A stretch of 38,511 nucleotides of DNA. Source: Chersky-840 sp035532735. GTDB taxonomy: Bacteria; Actinomycetota; Acidimicrobiia; Acidimicrobiales; UBA8190. The stretch lies in assembly GCA_035532735.1 (NCBI GenBank), contig DATKQM010000036.1, forward strand, positions 1 to 38,511, written 5' to 3'. The position numbers and the translations under genes were made by a program. Below, in pieces: positions 1-7,619 of the stretch (its first letter is position 1; the number at the start of each line of letters is the position of its first letter). The notes beneath the pieces are model-generated. The model did not search any database and had not been told where the DNA came from. It saw nothing but the letters and a program-made list of their open reading frames with translations.

Positions 1-10
1 GGACCGCGCA

Positions 11-35
11 CCACCCGAGGGTGGGCGGAGCCGCC
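11..35 (-). terminator. Candidate hairpin terminator after the peroxiredoxin gene
   Basis: Two small perfect dyads lie side by side just past the peroxiredoxin stop on the minus strand: CCACCC/GGGTGG at 11-24 and GGCGG/CCGCC at 24-35. The second abuts the stop codon. No T-tract follows, so intrinsic termination is uncertain. Confidence 0.35.
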
Positions 36-670
36 TAGCGATTCGGCTGAGGAGTGAGGCGCAGGTAGGGCTTGAGGGCCTTCCAGCCCTTGGGGAACCG
101 GTCCTTGGCCTCGTCATCGCTCACGGCGGGGACGATGATGACGTCCTGGCCGTCCTGCCAGTTGACGGGCGTAGCCACCTTGTAGTCCGCAGTCAGCTGC
201 AAGGAGTCGAGCACCCGGAGTATCTCGTCGACATTGCGGCCGGTGGAGGCCGGGTAGGTCAGAGTCAGCTTGACCTTCTTGTCGGGACCGATGATGAAGA
301 CCGAGCGCACCGTCAGGGTGTCGTTGGCGTTGGGGTGGATCATGTCGTAGAGGTCGGCCACCTTGCGGTCGGGGTCACCGATCACCGGGAAGTTCACGGC
401 CTGACCCTGGGTCTCCTCGATGTCCTTGTCCCATGAGCGGTGCGACTCGACCGAGTCCACCGACAGGCCGATGAGCTTGGTGTTGCGCTTGTCGAACTCG
501 GACTTGGCCTTGGAGAAGGCACCGAGCTCGGTGGTGCAGACCGGGGTGAAGTCCTTGGGATGGGAGAACAGGATGCCCCACGAGTCGCCCAGCCACTCGT
601 GGAAATTGATCGTTCCCTCGGTCGTGTCGGCGGTGAAGTCGGGGGCGATATCCCCTAAGCGGACGGCCAT
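35..670 (-). CDS. 1-Cys peroxiredoxin (AhpC/TSA, Prx6-type)
   Basis: This 211-residue thiol peroxidase should reduce hydrogen peroxide and organic hydroperoxides in the cytoplasm. The active-site signature HPKDFTPVCTTELG puts the peroxidatic cysteine at about residue 45. There is no other cysteine in the protein, so it is a true 1-Cys enzyme that needs an external reductant. A conserved Arg (TVRSVFIIGPD, near 130) and the YPASTGRN segment fit the Prx6 group, as does the C-terminal extension to 211 residues. The ATG is preceded by AGGAGG with a 4-nt spacer, and a good sigma-70-type promoter lies upstream. It stands alone, divergent from the crotonase gene. The family call is firm; the reductant is unknown. 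Confidence 0.95.
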   Translation of the reverse strand: MAVRLGDIAPDFTADTTEGTINFHEWLGDSWGILFSHPKDFTPVCTTELGAFSKAKSEFDKRNTKLIGLSVDSVESHRSWDKDIEETQGQAVNFPVIGDPDRKVADLYDMIHPNANDTLTVRSVFIIGPDKKVKLTLTYPASTGRNVDEILRVLDSLQLTADYKVATPVNWQDGQDVIIVPAVSDDEAKDRFPKGWKALKPYLRLTPQPNR

Positions 671-722
671 TGTTCCTCCTGCATTGGTCTTGCGGTCGCG
701 GTGGTTGGTGACGTTGCCCGGG

Positions 723-751
723 AGTGTACAGGGAGTGGGGGCAATTGTCGA
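723..751 (-). promoter_or_regulatory. Sigma-70-type promoter of the peroxiredoxin gene
   Basis: On the minus strand the hexamer TCGACA (746-751) is followed by a 17-nt spacer and TACACT (723-728). These match -35 TTGACA at 5/6 and -10 TATAAT at 4/6 with ideal spacing. The expected transcript start is about 45 nt upstream of the ATG at 670. It is the best core promoter in the window. Confidence 0.6.
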
Positions 752-876
752 CCGGCTGGGTCGACTTTCGGGGAAGCCCGGTAAAGGCCGGCCCCTCTGG
801 GAGAATGGGAGCCATGGACCTGCGCCCCCGACCCCTCGTCGCGCCCTCGGGGTCGTGGTTGTGATCGAGTCCGACA

Positions 877-1713
877 GTGAGGGGCCAGCCGGTGGGTGAG
901 GCCGTCTGGAAGACCGTCGACATCTCGCGCCGGGGGCCGGTCATCGTGGTCACCATCTTTCGGCCCGAGCGGCGCAACGCCGTCGATTCGGCCACCGCGG
1001 CGGCGCTGCTGGCGGCTTTCGATGCCTTCGAGGAGGACGACAGCGCGGCGGTGGCCGTGCTCACCGGCGCGGGAGGGAGCTTCTGCGCCGGGGCGGATCT
1101 CAAGGCCCTCTCCGAAGGTGACCGCCGGCCGGTGACCGAGGACGGGCCCGGGCCGATGGGGCCCACCCGACTCGACCTCTCCAAGCCCGTCATCGCGGCC
1201 ATCGAGGGCCACGCCGTGGCCGGTGGTCTCGAGCTGGCCCTGTGGTGCGATCTTCGGGTGGCCGCCACCGACGCCGTACTCGGGGTGTACTGCCGGCGCT
1301 TCGGCGTCCCCCTCGTCGACGGAGGGACGGTCCGCCTGCCCCGGCTCATCGGCCAGAGCCACGCGCTGGACCTCGTGCTGACCGGTCGGGGCGTGGGTGG
1401 CCCCGAGGCGCTCGCCATGGGCCTCGTGAACCGGCTCACCCCGCCCGGGCGAGCCCTCGAGACCGCCATCGAGCTTGCCCAGGATCTGGCCGCGCTCCCC
1501 CAGACCTGCCTGCGCAACGACCGGCGCTCGGTGTTGTGGCAGTGGGGACTTCCCGAGCCCGACGCCCTCGTGCTCGAGGCCCGGTTCGGGCTGCACACCA
1601 TCGACAGCGGCGAGACCCAGCTCGGGGCCAGCCGCTTCGCCTCGGGGGCCGGACGCCATGGGACACCTCTCGACGGCACGGCCAGAGCTTCGGAGGCGGG
1701 GTCGGGTCGATGA
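877..1713 (+). CDS. Enoyl-CoA hydratase/isomerase (crotonase) family protein
   Basis: This 278-residue crotonase-fold protein probably acts on an acyl-CoA thioester. The oxyanion-hole segments GSFCAGADLKAL (about 68-79) and GHAVAGGLELAL (about 111-122) are both present, and the first catalytic glutamate is E119 in GGLELA. The position usually held by the second glutamate (FGQPE in classical hydratases) reads LGVYCRRFG here, with Cys139 in its place, so plain hydratase activity is doubtful. The GTG at 877 is the annotated start; a GTG at 892 is also possible. The stop overlaps the next gene's ATG (ATGA), so the two are translationally coupled. The family is sure; the reaction is unknown. Confidence 0.88.
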   Translation: MRGQPVGEAVWKTVDISRRGPVIVVTIFRPERRNAVDSATAAALLAAFDAFEEDDSAAVAVLTGAGGSFCAGADLKALSEGDRRPVTEDGPGPMGPTRLDLSKPVIAAIEGHAVAGGLELALWCDLRVAATDAVLGVYCRRFGVPLVDGGTVRLPRLIGQSHALDLVLTGRGVGGPEALAMGLVNRLTPPGRALETAIELAQDLAALPQTCLRNDRRSVLWQWGLPEPDALVLEARFGLHTIDSGETQLGASRFASGAGRHGTPLDGTARASEAGSGR

Positions 1714-2447
1714 GCGCGGCGCGACAAGACGACCTGCGCCCCGCCGACGAGCGGATGCCGGGCCAGGTCGTGGTGGCGGCTTTCGACTTCGACGGGACGC
1801 TCACGCGCGGCGGGAGCGTGTGGAGGTTCCTCACCGCCATGTGCGGGCGCGACGCGGTGATCTCGGCGGGGATCGCCCTGTTCCCCAAGTTGCTCCGGGC
1901 CGCCTTGTTCGGGGGCGAGGCCGCCGACCGGGCGAAGGAAGCGCTCTTCGTCCGCACCCTGGCCGGGAGGTCCGAGACCGAGATCTCCGAGCGCGCCGCG
2001 GTGTTCGGGGTGGCGCATTACCGCCGGCGCAACCGGGCCAAGGTGCGGGCCCGGCTCGACTGGCATCGGCGCCAGGGACATCACGTGGTCGTGGTGTCGG
2101 CCTCGCCCGAGTGCTACGTGCGCGCCGCGGCCACCGAACTCCATGCCGAGGGTGTAGTGGCCACGGAGTTGGAGATCGGCGGCAACGGGAAGCTGACCGG
2201 ACGCTTCCGGGCGGGCAACTGCCGGGGGCCACAGAAGTTGGCCCGGCTCGAGGAGTGGATGGGGACCTCGCTGGGCGCCACCCACGACGGTGATGGTGCG
2301 CCGCCCTATGTGTGGGCCTATGGCAACAGCGCCGGTGACCTCGAGATGCTCCTCGCGGCCGATATCGGTGTCGATGCGGGTCGACTGGGCCGGTTCGGCA
2401 AGTTGCGAAGGTTCCGCCGGCTGGGAGACGTGCTCACGGCTTGGTGA
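1710..2447 (+). CDS. HAD-superfamily hydrolase, subfamily IB (phosphoserine phosphatase-like)
   Basis: This 245-residue phosphatase-type protein carries the HAD motifs in order: DFDGTLT near 26-32 (nucleophile D26, acid/base D28), VVVSASPE (motif II) in the middle, and GNSAGDLEML (motif IV) near the C-terminus. The layout matches the IB group, which includes phosphoserine phosphatases and the phosphatase partners of acyltransferases. The substrate cannot be told. The ATG at 1710 overlaps the crotonase stop; the frame is open further upstream, but that part is shadow of the crotonase gene. The 3' end overlaps the convergent GNAT gene by 14 bp. Confidence 0.9.
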   Translation: MSAARQDDLRPADERMPGQVVVAAFDFDGTLTRGGSVWRFLTAMCGRDAVISAGIALFPKLLRAALFGGEAADRAKEALFVRTLAGRSETEISERAAVFGVAHYRRRNRAKVRARLDWHRRQGHHVVVVSASPECYVRAAATELHAEGVVATELEIGGNGKLTGRFRAGNCRGPQKLARLEEWMGTSLGATHDGDGAPPYVWAYGNSAGDLEMLLAADIGVDAGRLGRFGKLRRFRRLGDVLTAW

Positions 2448-2967
2448 CTGCAGGGGCGCGCCGGTCGACCACCGTCGGCGCCACGTAGACAAAGCAGTCG
2501 AGACTGGGCTCGTCGTCGAGATGGATCGTCACCTCCCCGGCTCGGTCCCACCCGGCGGACTCGTAGAGCGTGACGGCGTGTCGGAGCTGGGTGGCGACGT
2601 CGAGAATCGGGTGCAGGCCGCGCCCCCAGCCCTCTGCCACTGCCGCGTCGAGCAGGGCGTGACCCACGCCACGGCAGCGAGCCGGTGGGCTCACGAGCAC
2701 CCGGGCCACCACGACCAACTCGTCGGGTTGCTTTCGGGTGTGCCGTGCGGCGAGGGCCATCGTGACCGAGGCCCCGGTGCGGTGCAGGGCCACGTGACCC
2801 ACGACGCCGTCGTCCTCTGCCACCCAGGCCGCCAATTCCTGCGGAGGGGCGAGGAACGACGCGAGGTCGATGGGCCCCCGGGGCGGGTACCCGTCAACCC
2901 CTTTCACGACCCGTGCCATCTCGAGCAAAGCGTCGACGTCGGCGTCACGACGGGGACGGATGTGCAC
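2434..2967 (-). CDS. GNAT-family N-acetyltransferase
   Basis: This 177-residue GCN5-type acetyltransferase probably uses acetyl-CoA to acetylate a small amine or a protein N-terminus. The acetyl-CoA segment appears as VARVLVSPPARCRGVGHALLDAAV, where RCRGVG is the Q/RxxGxG/A loop. It is followed by the typical ATQLRHAVTLYESAGW motif of the last helix and strand. The start MHIRPRRDAD is the usual GNAT beginning. It is divergent from a second, unlike GNAT gene at 3029 and tail-overlaps the HAD gene. The substrate is unknown. Confidence 0.88.
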   Translation of the reverse strand: MHIRPRRDADVDALLEMARVVKGVDGYPPRGPIDLASFLAPPQELAAWVAEDDGVVGHVALHRTGASVTMALAARHTRKQPDELVVVARVLVSPPARCRGVGHALLDAAVAEGWGRGLHPILDVATQLRHAVTLYESAGWDRAGEVTIHLDDEPSLDCFVYVAPTVVDRRAPAVTKP

Positions 2968-2993
2968 GATCTACAGCATGGACCAGACGCGAG

Positions 2994-3022
2994 TTGGGGC
3001 GACACAAGCCCGGTGGCATGCT
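2994..3022 (+). promoter_or_regulatory. Candidate promoter for the plus-strand GNAT gene
   Basis: TTGGGG (2994-2999), a 17-nt spacer and CATGCT (3017-3022) form a moderate -35/-10 pair. The -10 ends 6 nt before the GTG at 3029, the spacing expected of a leaderless transcript. This supports 3029 over the earlier in-frame ATG at 2978. Confidence 0.35.
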
Positions 3023-3028
3023 CTGGGC

Positions 3029-3454
3029 GTGGTTGTGCACCTCGAGAGTTCGCCGACCGGGGTCGACTGGGAGCGGGCCAAGGCCGATCTTGGCGCCGAT
3101 GACTTCGACAACGGTCGTTCCCCCGAGGCCCTCCGACAGTCCTTCGAACAGTCCCAACACGTGGTGTTCGCCCGCCACGACGACGCGGACCGTGTCGTGG
3201 GCATGGCCCGGCTGCTGTCGGATGGAGTGTGTAACGCCTATCTCCTCGACGTGTGGACGATGTCGACCTACCGCCGTCGGGGCATAGCGTCTGCCATGGT
3301 GCAGATGCTCATGGACCGGGTCCCGGGCCAGCACGTCGGGCTCCAGACCTCTGACGCTCGGGCGCTGTACCTGTCACTGGGGTTTCGCCCCCAACCCGAA
3401 TTCATGTCCGCGGTGGTGGGTGTCTGGCTCGATCCGGGCTCGGTGCGCCGATGA
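3029..3454 (+). CDS. GNAT-family N-acetyltransferase
   Basis: This 141-residue acetyltransferase is short but complete. It has the core strand LLDVWTMSTYRRRGIASAMV, where RRRGIA is the acetyl-CoA pyrophosphate loop, then LQTSDARALYLSLGF, the usual last helix motif. A start at GTG 3029 gives MVVHLESSPTGVDW. The frame stays open back to 2870, but that would run into the divergent neighbour, and a candidate leaderless promoter sits just before 3029. An ATG at 2978 is the alternative. The substrate is unknown, and nothing ties it to the neighbouring GNAT beyond position. Confidence 0.82.
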   Translation: MVVHLESSPTGVDWERAKADLGADDFDNGRSPEALRQSFEQSQHVVFARHDDADRVVGMARLLSDGVCNAYLLDVWTMSTYRRRGIASAMVQMLMDRVPGQHVGLQTSDARALYLSLGFRPQPEFMSAVVGVWLDPGSVRR

Positions 3455-3488
3455 CCGGTGCGCCCATGACCGGCGCGGCGTGTGGATG

Positions 3489-4349
3489 TCAGCCCGTGGG
3501 CATGGGGAAGATGTGGTCCTCGGTAGCGGTGGCGCGCATGGCGTCGGCTTGTTCGACCTCGGTCATGGGCTCGAGCCGGCTCGCCGCCTCGATGGCAGCC
3601 AGGGTCAGCGCGGGATCGCTCGGCGTGCACAGGGCGTGGACGCCGGGCACGCTCAGCACGAAGCGGACACCCCGCTCGATCTCCTCGGCGGTGGTGTAGG
3701 GGTCGTACCACGTCGTGGCGGTGTGGGGACGTTGCCCCCAGGGCCTCGCGGCGACGGCCTTGATGGCCATCACACCCACGTCGCGGGACTCGGCCTCGGC
3801 CAACAAGGCCTCGGCGTCATGGCGATAGGCGGGGTCGGCCCACAGTCGGGGGTTGACCGGGAACATCACCGTGTCGAGGTCATATCGCCGAAGGGCCTCG
3901 AGTTGCGCGGCGGGCGTGGTGAGGTTGTGCCCGGTGATCCCGACGAACCGGCACAGTCCTTCGTCGCGCGCCGCCATGATGGCGGTCACGGCCCGCGCCC
4001 GGGCGTCGAGCTCGTCCAGATCGGTCACGGCGTGCATCTGGTAGAGGTCGAAGAAGTCACAACGAAGCAACGTGAGGGACTCTTCGAGCTGGGCGCGAAC
4101 CCCGTCGGGGTCGTGACGCATCGTCTTGCACGCCACGAAGAGCCGATCTCGCACCGGCGCCACGAGGGGCCCGAGTGCTTCTTGGGCATGGCCGTAGCGG
4201 GGGGCCACGTCGAGGTGGTTCACCCCTGCGTCGAGCGCGGCGGCGAAGGCCGAGGCGGTCACCTCGGGGTCGGTTCCCCAGAATGCGGCTCCGCCCAGCA
4301 CCGCCACCGACGAGTGGTGCCCGGTTCGTCCGACTCGTCGGGTCAACAT
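3489..4349 (-). CDS. Aldo/keto reductase
   Basis: This 286-residue NADPH-dependent oxidoreductase has the AKR tetrad in place: D47 (NHLDVAP), Y52 (RYGHAQ), K75 (ACKTM) and H106 (YQMHAV). The N-terminus MLTRRVGRTG is typical of the family. It lies just downstream of the SpoIID-like gene on the same strand, whose TAG stop overlaps the AGGAG Shine-Dalgarno. The start region is odd. A 14-bp segment containing the ATG is perfectly duplicated, and the Shine-Dalgarno is spaced for the upstream, out-of-frame ATG (4363), leaving the in-frame ATG (4349) 20 nt away. Expression may therefore be reduced or depend on reinitiation. The substrate is unknown. Confidence 0.9.
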   Translation of the reverse strand: MLTRRVGRTGHHSSVAVLGGAAFWGTDPEVTASAFAAALDAGVNHLDVAPRYGHAQEALGPLVAPVRDRLFVACKTMRHDPDGVRAQLEESLTLLRCDFFDLYQMHAVTDLDELDARARAVTAIMAARDEGLCRFVGITGHNLTTPAAQLEALRRYDLDTVMFPVNPRLWADPAYRHDAEALLAEAESRDVGVMAIKAVAARPWGQRPHTATTWYDPYTTAEEIERGVRFVLSVPGVHALCTPSDPALTLAAIEAASRLEPMTEVEQADAMRATATEDHIFPMPTG

Positions 4350-4369
4350 GGTCGGGTCAACATGGTCGG
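4337..4369. repeat. 14-bp tandem duplication over the aldo/keto reductase start
   Basis: The 14-mer GTCGGGTCAACATG occurs at 4337-4350 and again at 4351-4364, followed by five more matching bases. Read on the minus strand, both copies contain ATGTTGACCCGAC, the first codons of the reductase. Because 14 is not a multiple of 3, only the distal copy is in frame. The proximal copy, 6 nt after AGGAG, encodes MLTRPC and stops on a TGA beginning 4 nt after the start of the real ATG. Confidence 0.9.
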
Positions 4370-4372
4370 CTC

Positions 4373-6247
4373 CTATCCTGAAACGGTGGCACCACCCACG
4401 AGGTGCCCGCTATATCCCATCACCACATCGGCCACGTCGCCGAACTGAGGGGCGTCGCCGAAGCCGAACGCCCTGCCGTCGGTCGTCACGATGAGATAGC
4501 CCGCCCCCGTGGCGGTGGGGAGCAGGGCCACACCCGGTGCATGCACCCCGACTCCGGGCAGCGAGCCCTCGAACGGGGCGTTGGCGAAGGAGAAGACGCC
4601 CCCGTCCGAGGCCACGAGCCAGTAGCCGCCGCCGTCGGGGGTCGAGGCCATGGCCGTCATCGGCTGGGCCAGACGCAGTGCCCCGGTCGAGCCGTGGAAG
4701 ACGGCGTCGCCGTAGGAGAAGACGCCCCCGTCCGAGGCCACGAGCCAGTAGCCGCCGCCGTCGGGGGTCGACGCCATGCCGACCACGGGCTTGGTGAGCT
4801 TGATGTTGCCGGCAGATCCGTGGAAGACGGCGTCGCCGAAGGAGAAGACGCCACCGTCGGTCGCCACCAGCCAGTAGCCGCCCACACCACCGCTCGCCTG
4901 GCTCGAGACGGAGAACCAGTTCGACTGCAGCCCGTACTGGGCGAATTGGGACGCGAACGTGTCGCCGCTGATGGTCACGCTCTGCGCGCTTCCCTGCAGG
5001 GTCATCTGGAGGACCCGGCCGCTCAGGTCACCCAGGTTGTTGCGCTGAGATACCCCCACCGACACCAGTGTGCCGATCTGGGGATAGGCGGCATCGATGG
5101 CCGAGACCGGCACCTGGGCCTGCCAGGTGTGGTGGGGGTTGCACGCGCCGGGGACGCAGACCGAGTCACCGAGGTCGGGAACCGCTGCGAAGGTCCCACC
5201 CGCGCTGTACCCACCGGTCGACGACGAGTACTGCGTCCGGGCCACGGTGCCGTTGGGCATCAGGACCACCGTGTTGGCGGTACCGGTCGTGGCGGTGTCG
5301 GTCGCCGTGCTCTCGTTGGTGATGCCTAGATAGGACTGGCAGCCGTTGTCGCAGATGTCCGCGTAGCCGAAGTAGCCCTGGAGGTTCCCGTAGGTGCTCA
5401 TCACGTACGACCGGACGGCCACGGCTTGGGCCCATAGTTCGTTCGCGCCCGCACCACCGCCCAGTGGAGCCCATGACGCCGGTGACTCTGAAGGGGTCAC
5501 GTCGGCCACGTACTGGCCGAGAGCAAGGACGTTCACCGTGCGAGGCGATCCTGTCGTATTGACCGTCCCCTCCAGCGAGCCCCGGACGGTGATGTTGTGG
5601 GGCAACAGACAGAGCTGGAGGGCCTCGTTGGCAAGGTTGCCGTCGGAAGGGAAGGGCTCGGAGCTCGGTGACACCGGTGCGGCCACGGGGTTTGCGACGT
5701 TCGCCACAGCAGCTCCCCAATTGCCGTTTCCTCCGCACCCGCCCGGGCTTGTGTAGACAGCCCAATTCCCCGGCCCGGTCAGCTGGAAACGCGCCCCCGA
5801 TCCCGCCGGCACCATGGCGCCGTCGACGAGGAACGCCGAGTTCGAGGTGACGATGACGTCGTTGCCGGCGTTGGCGGTCAGCGCCACGGTGACCGGGCTG
5901 GTGTCGCTCCACCCGTTGGGCAGGGCTCCGACCGTGGTGGCACCGAGGCCGGTGGCTGTCCCGTAGTACGTCGACAGGATCTGCGCCCAGGAAAGACCTT
6001 GCAGCGCGTACCCGAGCGCCCCCCATTGCCCCATGCCGGAGCCCGAGCCGAACCCGTGGCCGGTCAGAGAGACGGTGGCGAAGGGATAGGCGGCGGCAGG
6101 CGCGGCCGGCGCCAAGGCGATCACGCCGGAGAGCCCCAGGGACAACAGGGCGGGAGCGACGCGTCTCAGGACGCGACGCCGTCGGGGAGGTGTGCAATGG
6201 ATACCGCCGATGGTAGCCACGTGGACACCCTCGGAGGCGGACGCCAT
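4373..6247 (-). CDS. Secreted SpoIID/LytB-domain protein with C-terminal 42-residue repeats
   Basis: This 624-residue exported protein has an arginine-rich n-region (PPRRRRVLRR) and a hydrophobic segment ending APAAPAAAYPF near residue 53, an apparent signal peptide. Next comes a SpoIID/LytB-type domain: GHGFGSGSGMGQWGALGYA early, the central WAQAVAVRSYVMSTYGN, then CQSYLGI and QYSSSTGGYSAGG. SpoIID itself is a peptidoglycan lytic transglycosylase, so a wall-active role is inferred. Residues 456-624 are four copies of the GGYWLVASDGGVFSFGDA-type repeat. Transcription appears to continue into the reductase gene, and the PadR gene is divergent. Later GTG starts (V8, V10) are possible. Domain calls are good; the substrate is inference. 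Confidence 0.87.
   Translation of the reverse strand: MASASEGVHVATIGGIHCTPPRRRRVLRRVAPALLSLGLSGVIALAPAAPAAAYPFATVSLTGHGFGSGSGMGQWGALGYALQGLSWAQILSTYYGTATGLGATTVGALPNGWSDTSPVTVALTANAGNDVIVTSNSAFLVDGAMVPAGSGARFQLTGPGNWAVYTSPGGCGGNGNWGAAVANVANPVAAPVSPSSEPFPSDGNLANEALQLCLLPHNITVRGSLEGTVNTTGSPRTVNVLALGQYVADVTPSESPASWAPLGGGAGANELWAQAVAVRSYVMSTYGNLQGYFGYADICDNGCQSYLGITNESTATDTATTGTANTVVLMPNGTVARTQYSSSTGGYSAGGTFAAVPDLGDSVCVPGACNPHHTWQAQVPVSAIDAAYPQIGTLVSVGVSQRNNLGDLSGRVLQMTLQGSAQSVTISGDTFASQFAQYGLQSNWFSVSSQASGGVGGYWLVATDGGVFSFGDAVFHGSAGNIKLTKPVVGMASTPDGGGYWLVASDGGVFSYGDAVFHGSTGALRLAQPMTAMASTPDGGGYWLVASDGGVFSFANAPFEGSLPGVGVHAPGVALLPTATGAGYLIVTTDGRAFGFGDAPQFGDVADVVMGYSGHLVGGATVSG
4376..4882 (-). repeat. 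Four tandem ~42-residue repeats (coding) in the SpoIID-like protein
   Basis: Four units of 42-43 codons follow the pattern GYWLVxxDGGVFxFGxAxFxGS...PVVGMASTPDG. The last is the most diverged. At DNA level the first copies are very alike: the same 20-mer occurs at 4608-4627 and 4734-4753, and again in the propeller gene at 11221-11240 and 11347-11366. The units may form blades of a beta-propeller; this is inferred from the regular length and pattern. Confidence 0.85.
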
Positions 6248-6310
6248 CGGGGTCGAGCCCTCGCAAGGGCGAGCTCCAGGTTCGGTCCGCGCTGGCCCAT
6301 CCCGGCTCGA

Positions 6311-6354
6311 CTGTATATCGTTCTACGTACTAACTACGACAGCGCGAGGAGGGG
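6311..6354 (+). promoter_or_regulatory. AT-rich promoter/operator region and strong Shine-Dalgarno of the padR gene
   Basis: An unusually AT-rich stretch for this DNA (6311-6339, containing TGTATATCG, TACGTA and CTAACTACGA) lies between the divergent SpoIID-like and PadR genes. It ends in GAGGAGGGGG ahead of the ATG at 6357. PadR proteins often bind such sites to autoregulate, but no clean long dyad is visible, so an operator here is only a candidate. Confidence 0.35.
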
Positions 6355-6356
6355 GC

Positions 6357-6698
6357 ATGCCCAGAGTCGCCGACGACCCGAAGTGGACCGATCCCGGGCT
6401 CTTGGTCATGGGCAGCCTTGCCGGAGGGCCCCGGCACGGATACGCCATGGTGCAGGACGTCGAGGAGACGACCGGCGTTCGACTCGGCCCAGGCACCCTC
6501 TACGGCGCCATCGCCCGCCTCGAGGCCCGGGGCTTGATCGAGGCGATCGACAGCGAAGACCCGCGTCGACGCCCGTACCGGTTGACCGGGCGCGGCGTGG
6601 AGGTCCTCGAAGGCCAGCTGGCCGCCATGCACCGCTTCGCCGGTCAGGGCCGTCGGCGCCTGTCACGGAGCCAACTGGTCCTGAAGGGCGCGTCGTGA
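6357..6698 (+). CDS. PadR-family transcriptional regulator
   Basis: This 113-residue winged-helix repressor has the PadR core: LLVMGSLAGGPRHGYAMVQDVEE (helices 1-2), then LGPGTLYGAIARLEARGLIEA (recognition helix, with the GTLYxxLxRLExxGLI signature) and RRRPYRLTGRGVEVLE (wing). The short C-terminal helix makes it a minimal PadR. The ATG at 6357 is chosen because GAGGAGGGGG lies just before it; the frame is open back to 6192 but lacks such a signal. Its stop overlaps the GTG of the next membrane gene, so the two are translationally coupled. It may control itself, its membrane partner or the divergent SpoIID-like gene. Confidence 0.92.
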   Translation: MPRVADDPKWTDPGLLVMGSLAGGPRHGYAMVQDVEETTGVRLGPGTLYGAIARLEARGLIEAIDSEDPRRRPYRLTGRGVEVLEGQLAAMHRFAGQGRRRLSRSQLVLKGAS

Positions 6699-7618
6699 GC
6701 GCCCGCGTGCGCCTCCAGCGCGTGGTGGTGGCGTCGTACCCCCCGAGCTTCCGCCACCGGTACGGCAACGAGTTGGCCGCCCTCGTGACCGACGGCGACG
6801 CCCGCTGGCGCGACAGCGTCGACCTCGTCCTGGGCATGTGTCGCGCCTGGGTGGCACCGACCTTCGGCGGCGCCCCGGTCGAACAGAAGCGGTCGCGCCT
6901 GCAGAGCACCACGACGACGGTGCTCTTCGCGTGGTGCGCCAGCGTCCTGGCGGCCGCCGTGTTCTCCAAGGCGGTCGACGATCCCCCGCTGCCGGGCCTG
7001 CACGCGGTGGCGGGGACGGCCTACGACGGGGGCATCGTGGTGGTCGAGGTCACCGCCGGCCTGGTGATGGTGGCCGGCTTCTTGTTCTGGCTGGGCCTGA
7101 TGGTCCCCGCCCTGCGGGCCCGACGGCGTGAGGTGGCGGTGCCGGCGCTCGCTCCCGCACTGATCGTGCTCGTGTGGCTGGGCATAACGGCCCTCGTGGC
7201 CCTGTTCGCCCATCATGTGGTGCGCCGCCACAGCATTGCCTTGACCTGGCCGCACGGCGCGCTGGTCCTCGCCGTGCTGGTGACATGGATCGTGATCACC
7301 GTGGCCTGCGTGGCGGGCTGCGCCGCAGCCGCCACCCTGGCCCTGCGTCGGGCCCGGTGCGGGGTGCCGCGTCTCGCCGTGTCAACGGTGGTGGCCGGGA
7401 TCGCCGCGCTCGGGATCGCCGCCGAGGCGGCGGCCTGTGTCATCTGCTTGGTCAGCCTGGCGCGCCCCGCCGGCGGGCTCGATCCCCGCGACGCCGTGTT
7501 CTCGGTGGGCGCCGCTTTCGTCGTGGCGGCCGCCACCGTCATCGCCGCGGTGTCCGTCGCACGCGGCCTCGGCGTGCTGCGCTCAGACGCACCGGGCTCG
7601 CTCCCTCGCAGCGCCTGA
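6695..7618 (+). CDS. Six-helix integral membrane protein coupled to PadR
   Basis: This 307-residue protein of unknown function starts at a GTG overlapping the padR stop (GTGA). The N-terminal 60 residues are cytoplasmic-looking; YPPSFRHRYGNELAALVTD resembles the short prefix found on permease and sensor membrane proteins encoded beside PadR regulators. Six hydrophobic segments follow, near residues 72-90, 110-137, 148-172, 185-217, 227-254 and 264-292. No catalytic motif was seen. By analogy with other PadR-membrane pairs, the regulator probably controls its level, and the pair may respond to an envelope or drug signal. That role is inference. Confidence 0.75.
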   Translation: MSARVRLQRVVVASYPPSFRHRYGNELAALVTDGDARWRDSVDLVLGMCRAWVAPTFGGAPVEQKRSRLQSTTTTVLFAWCASVLAAAVFSKAVDDPPLPGLHAVAGTAYDGGIVVVEVTAGLVMVAGFLFWLGLMVPALRARRREVAVPALAPALIVLVWLGITALVALFAHHVVRRHSIALTWPHGALVLAVLVTWIVITVACVAGCAAAATLALRRARCGVPRLAVSTVVAGIAALGIAAEAAACVICLVSLARPAGGLDPRDAVFSVGAAFVVAAATVIAAVSVARGLGVLRSDAPGSLPRSA

Positions 7619-7619
7619 G

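Noticed and set aside
375..2492. A 705-codon open frame on the minus strand
   Set aside because: It runs antisense to the peroxiredoxin upstream region, the crotonase gene and the HAD gene, has low-complexity Arg/Pro/Ala composition and no domain pattern. It is a GC-driven shadow.
4376..4882. Regular repeats suggesting a CRISPR array
   Set aside because: The period is about 126 bp, in frame with a gene, and encodes a conserved 42-residue protein repeat. There are no constant repeats with unique spacers.
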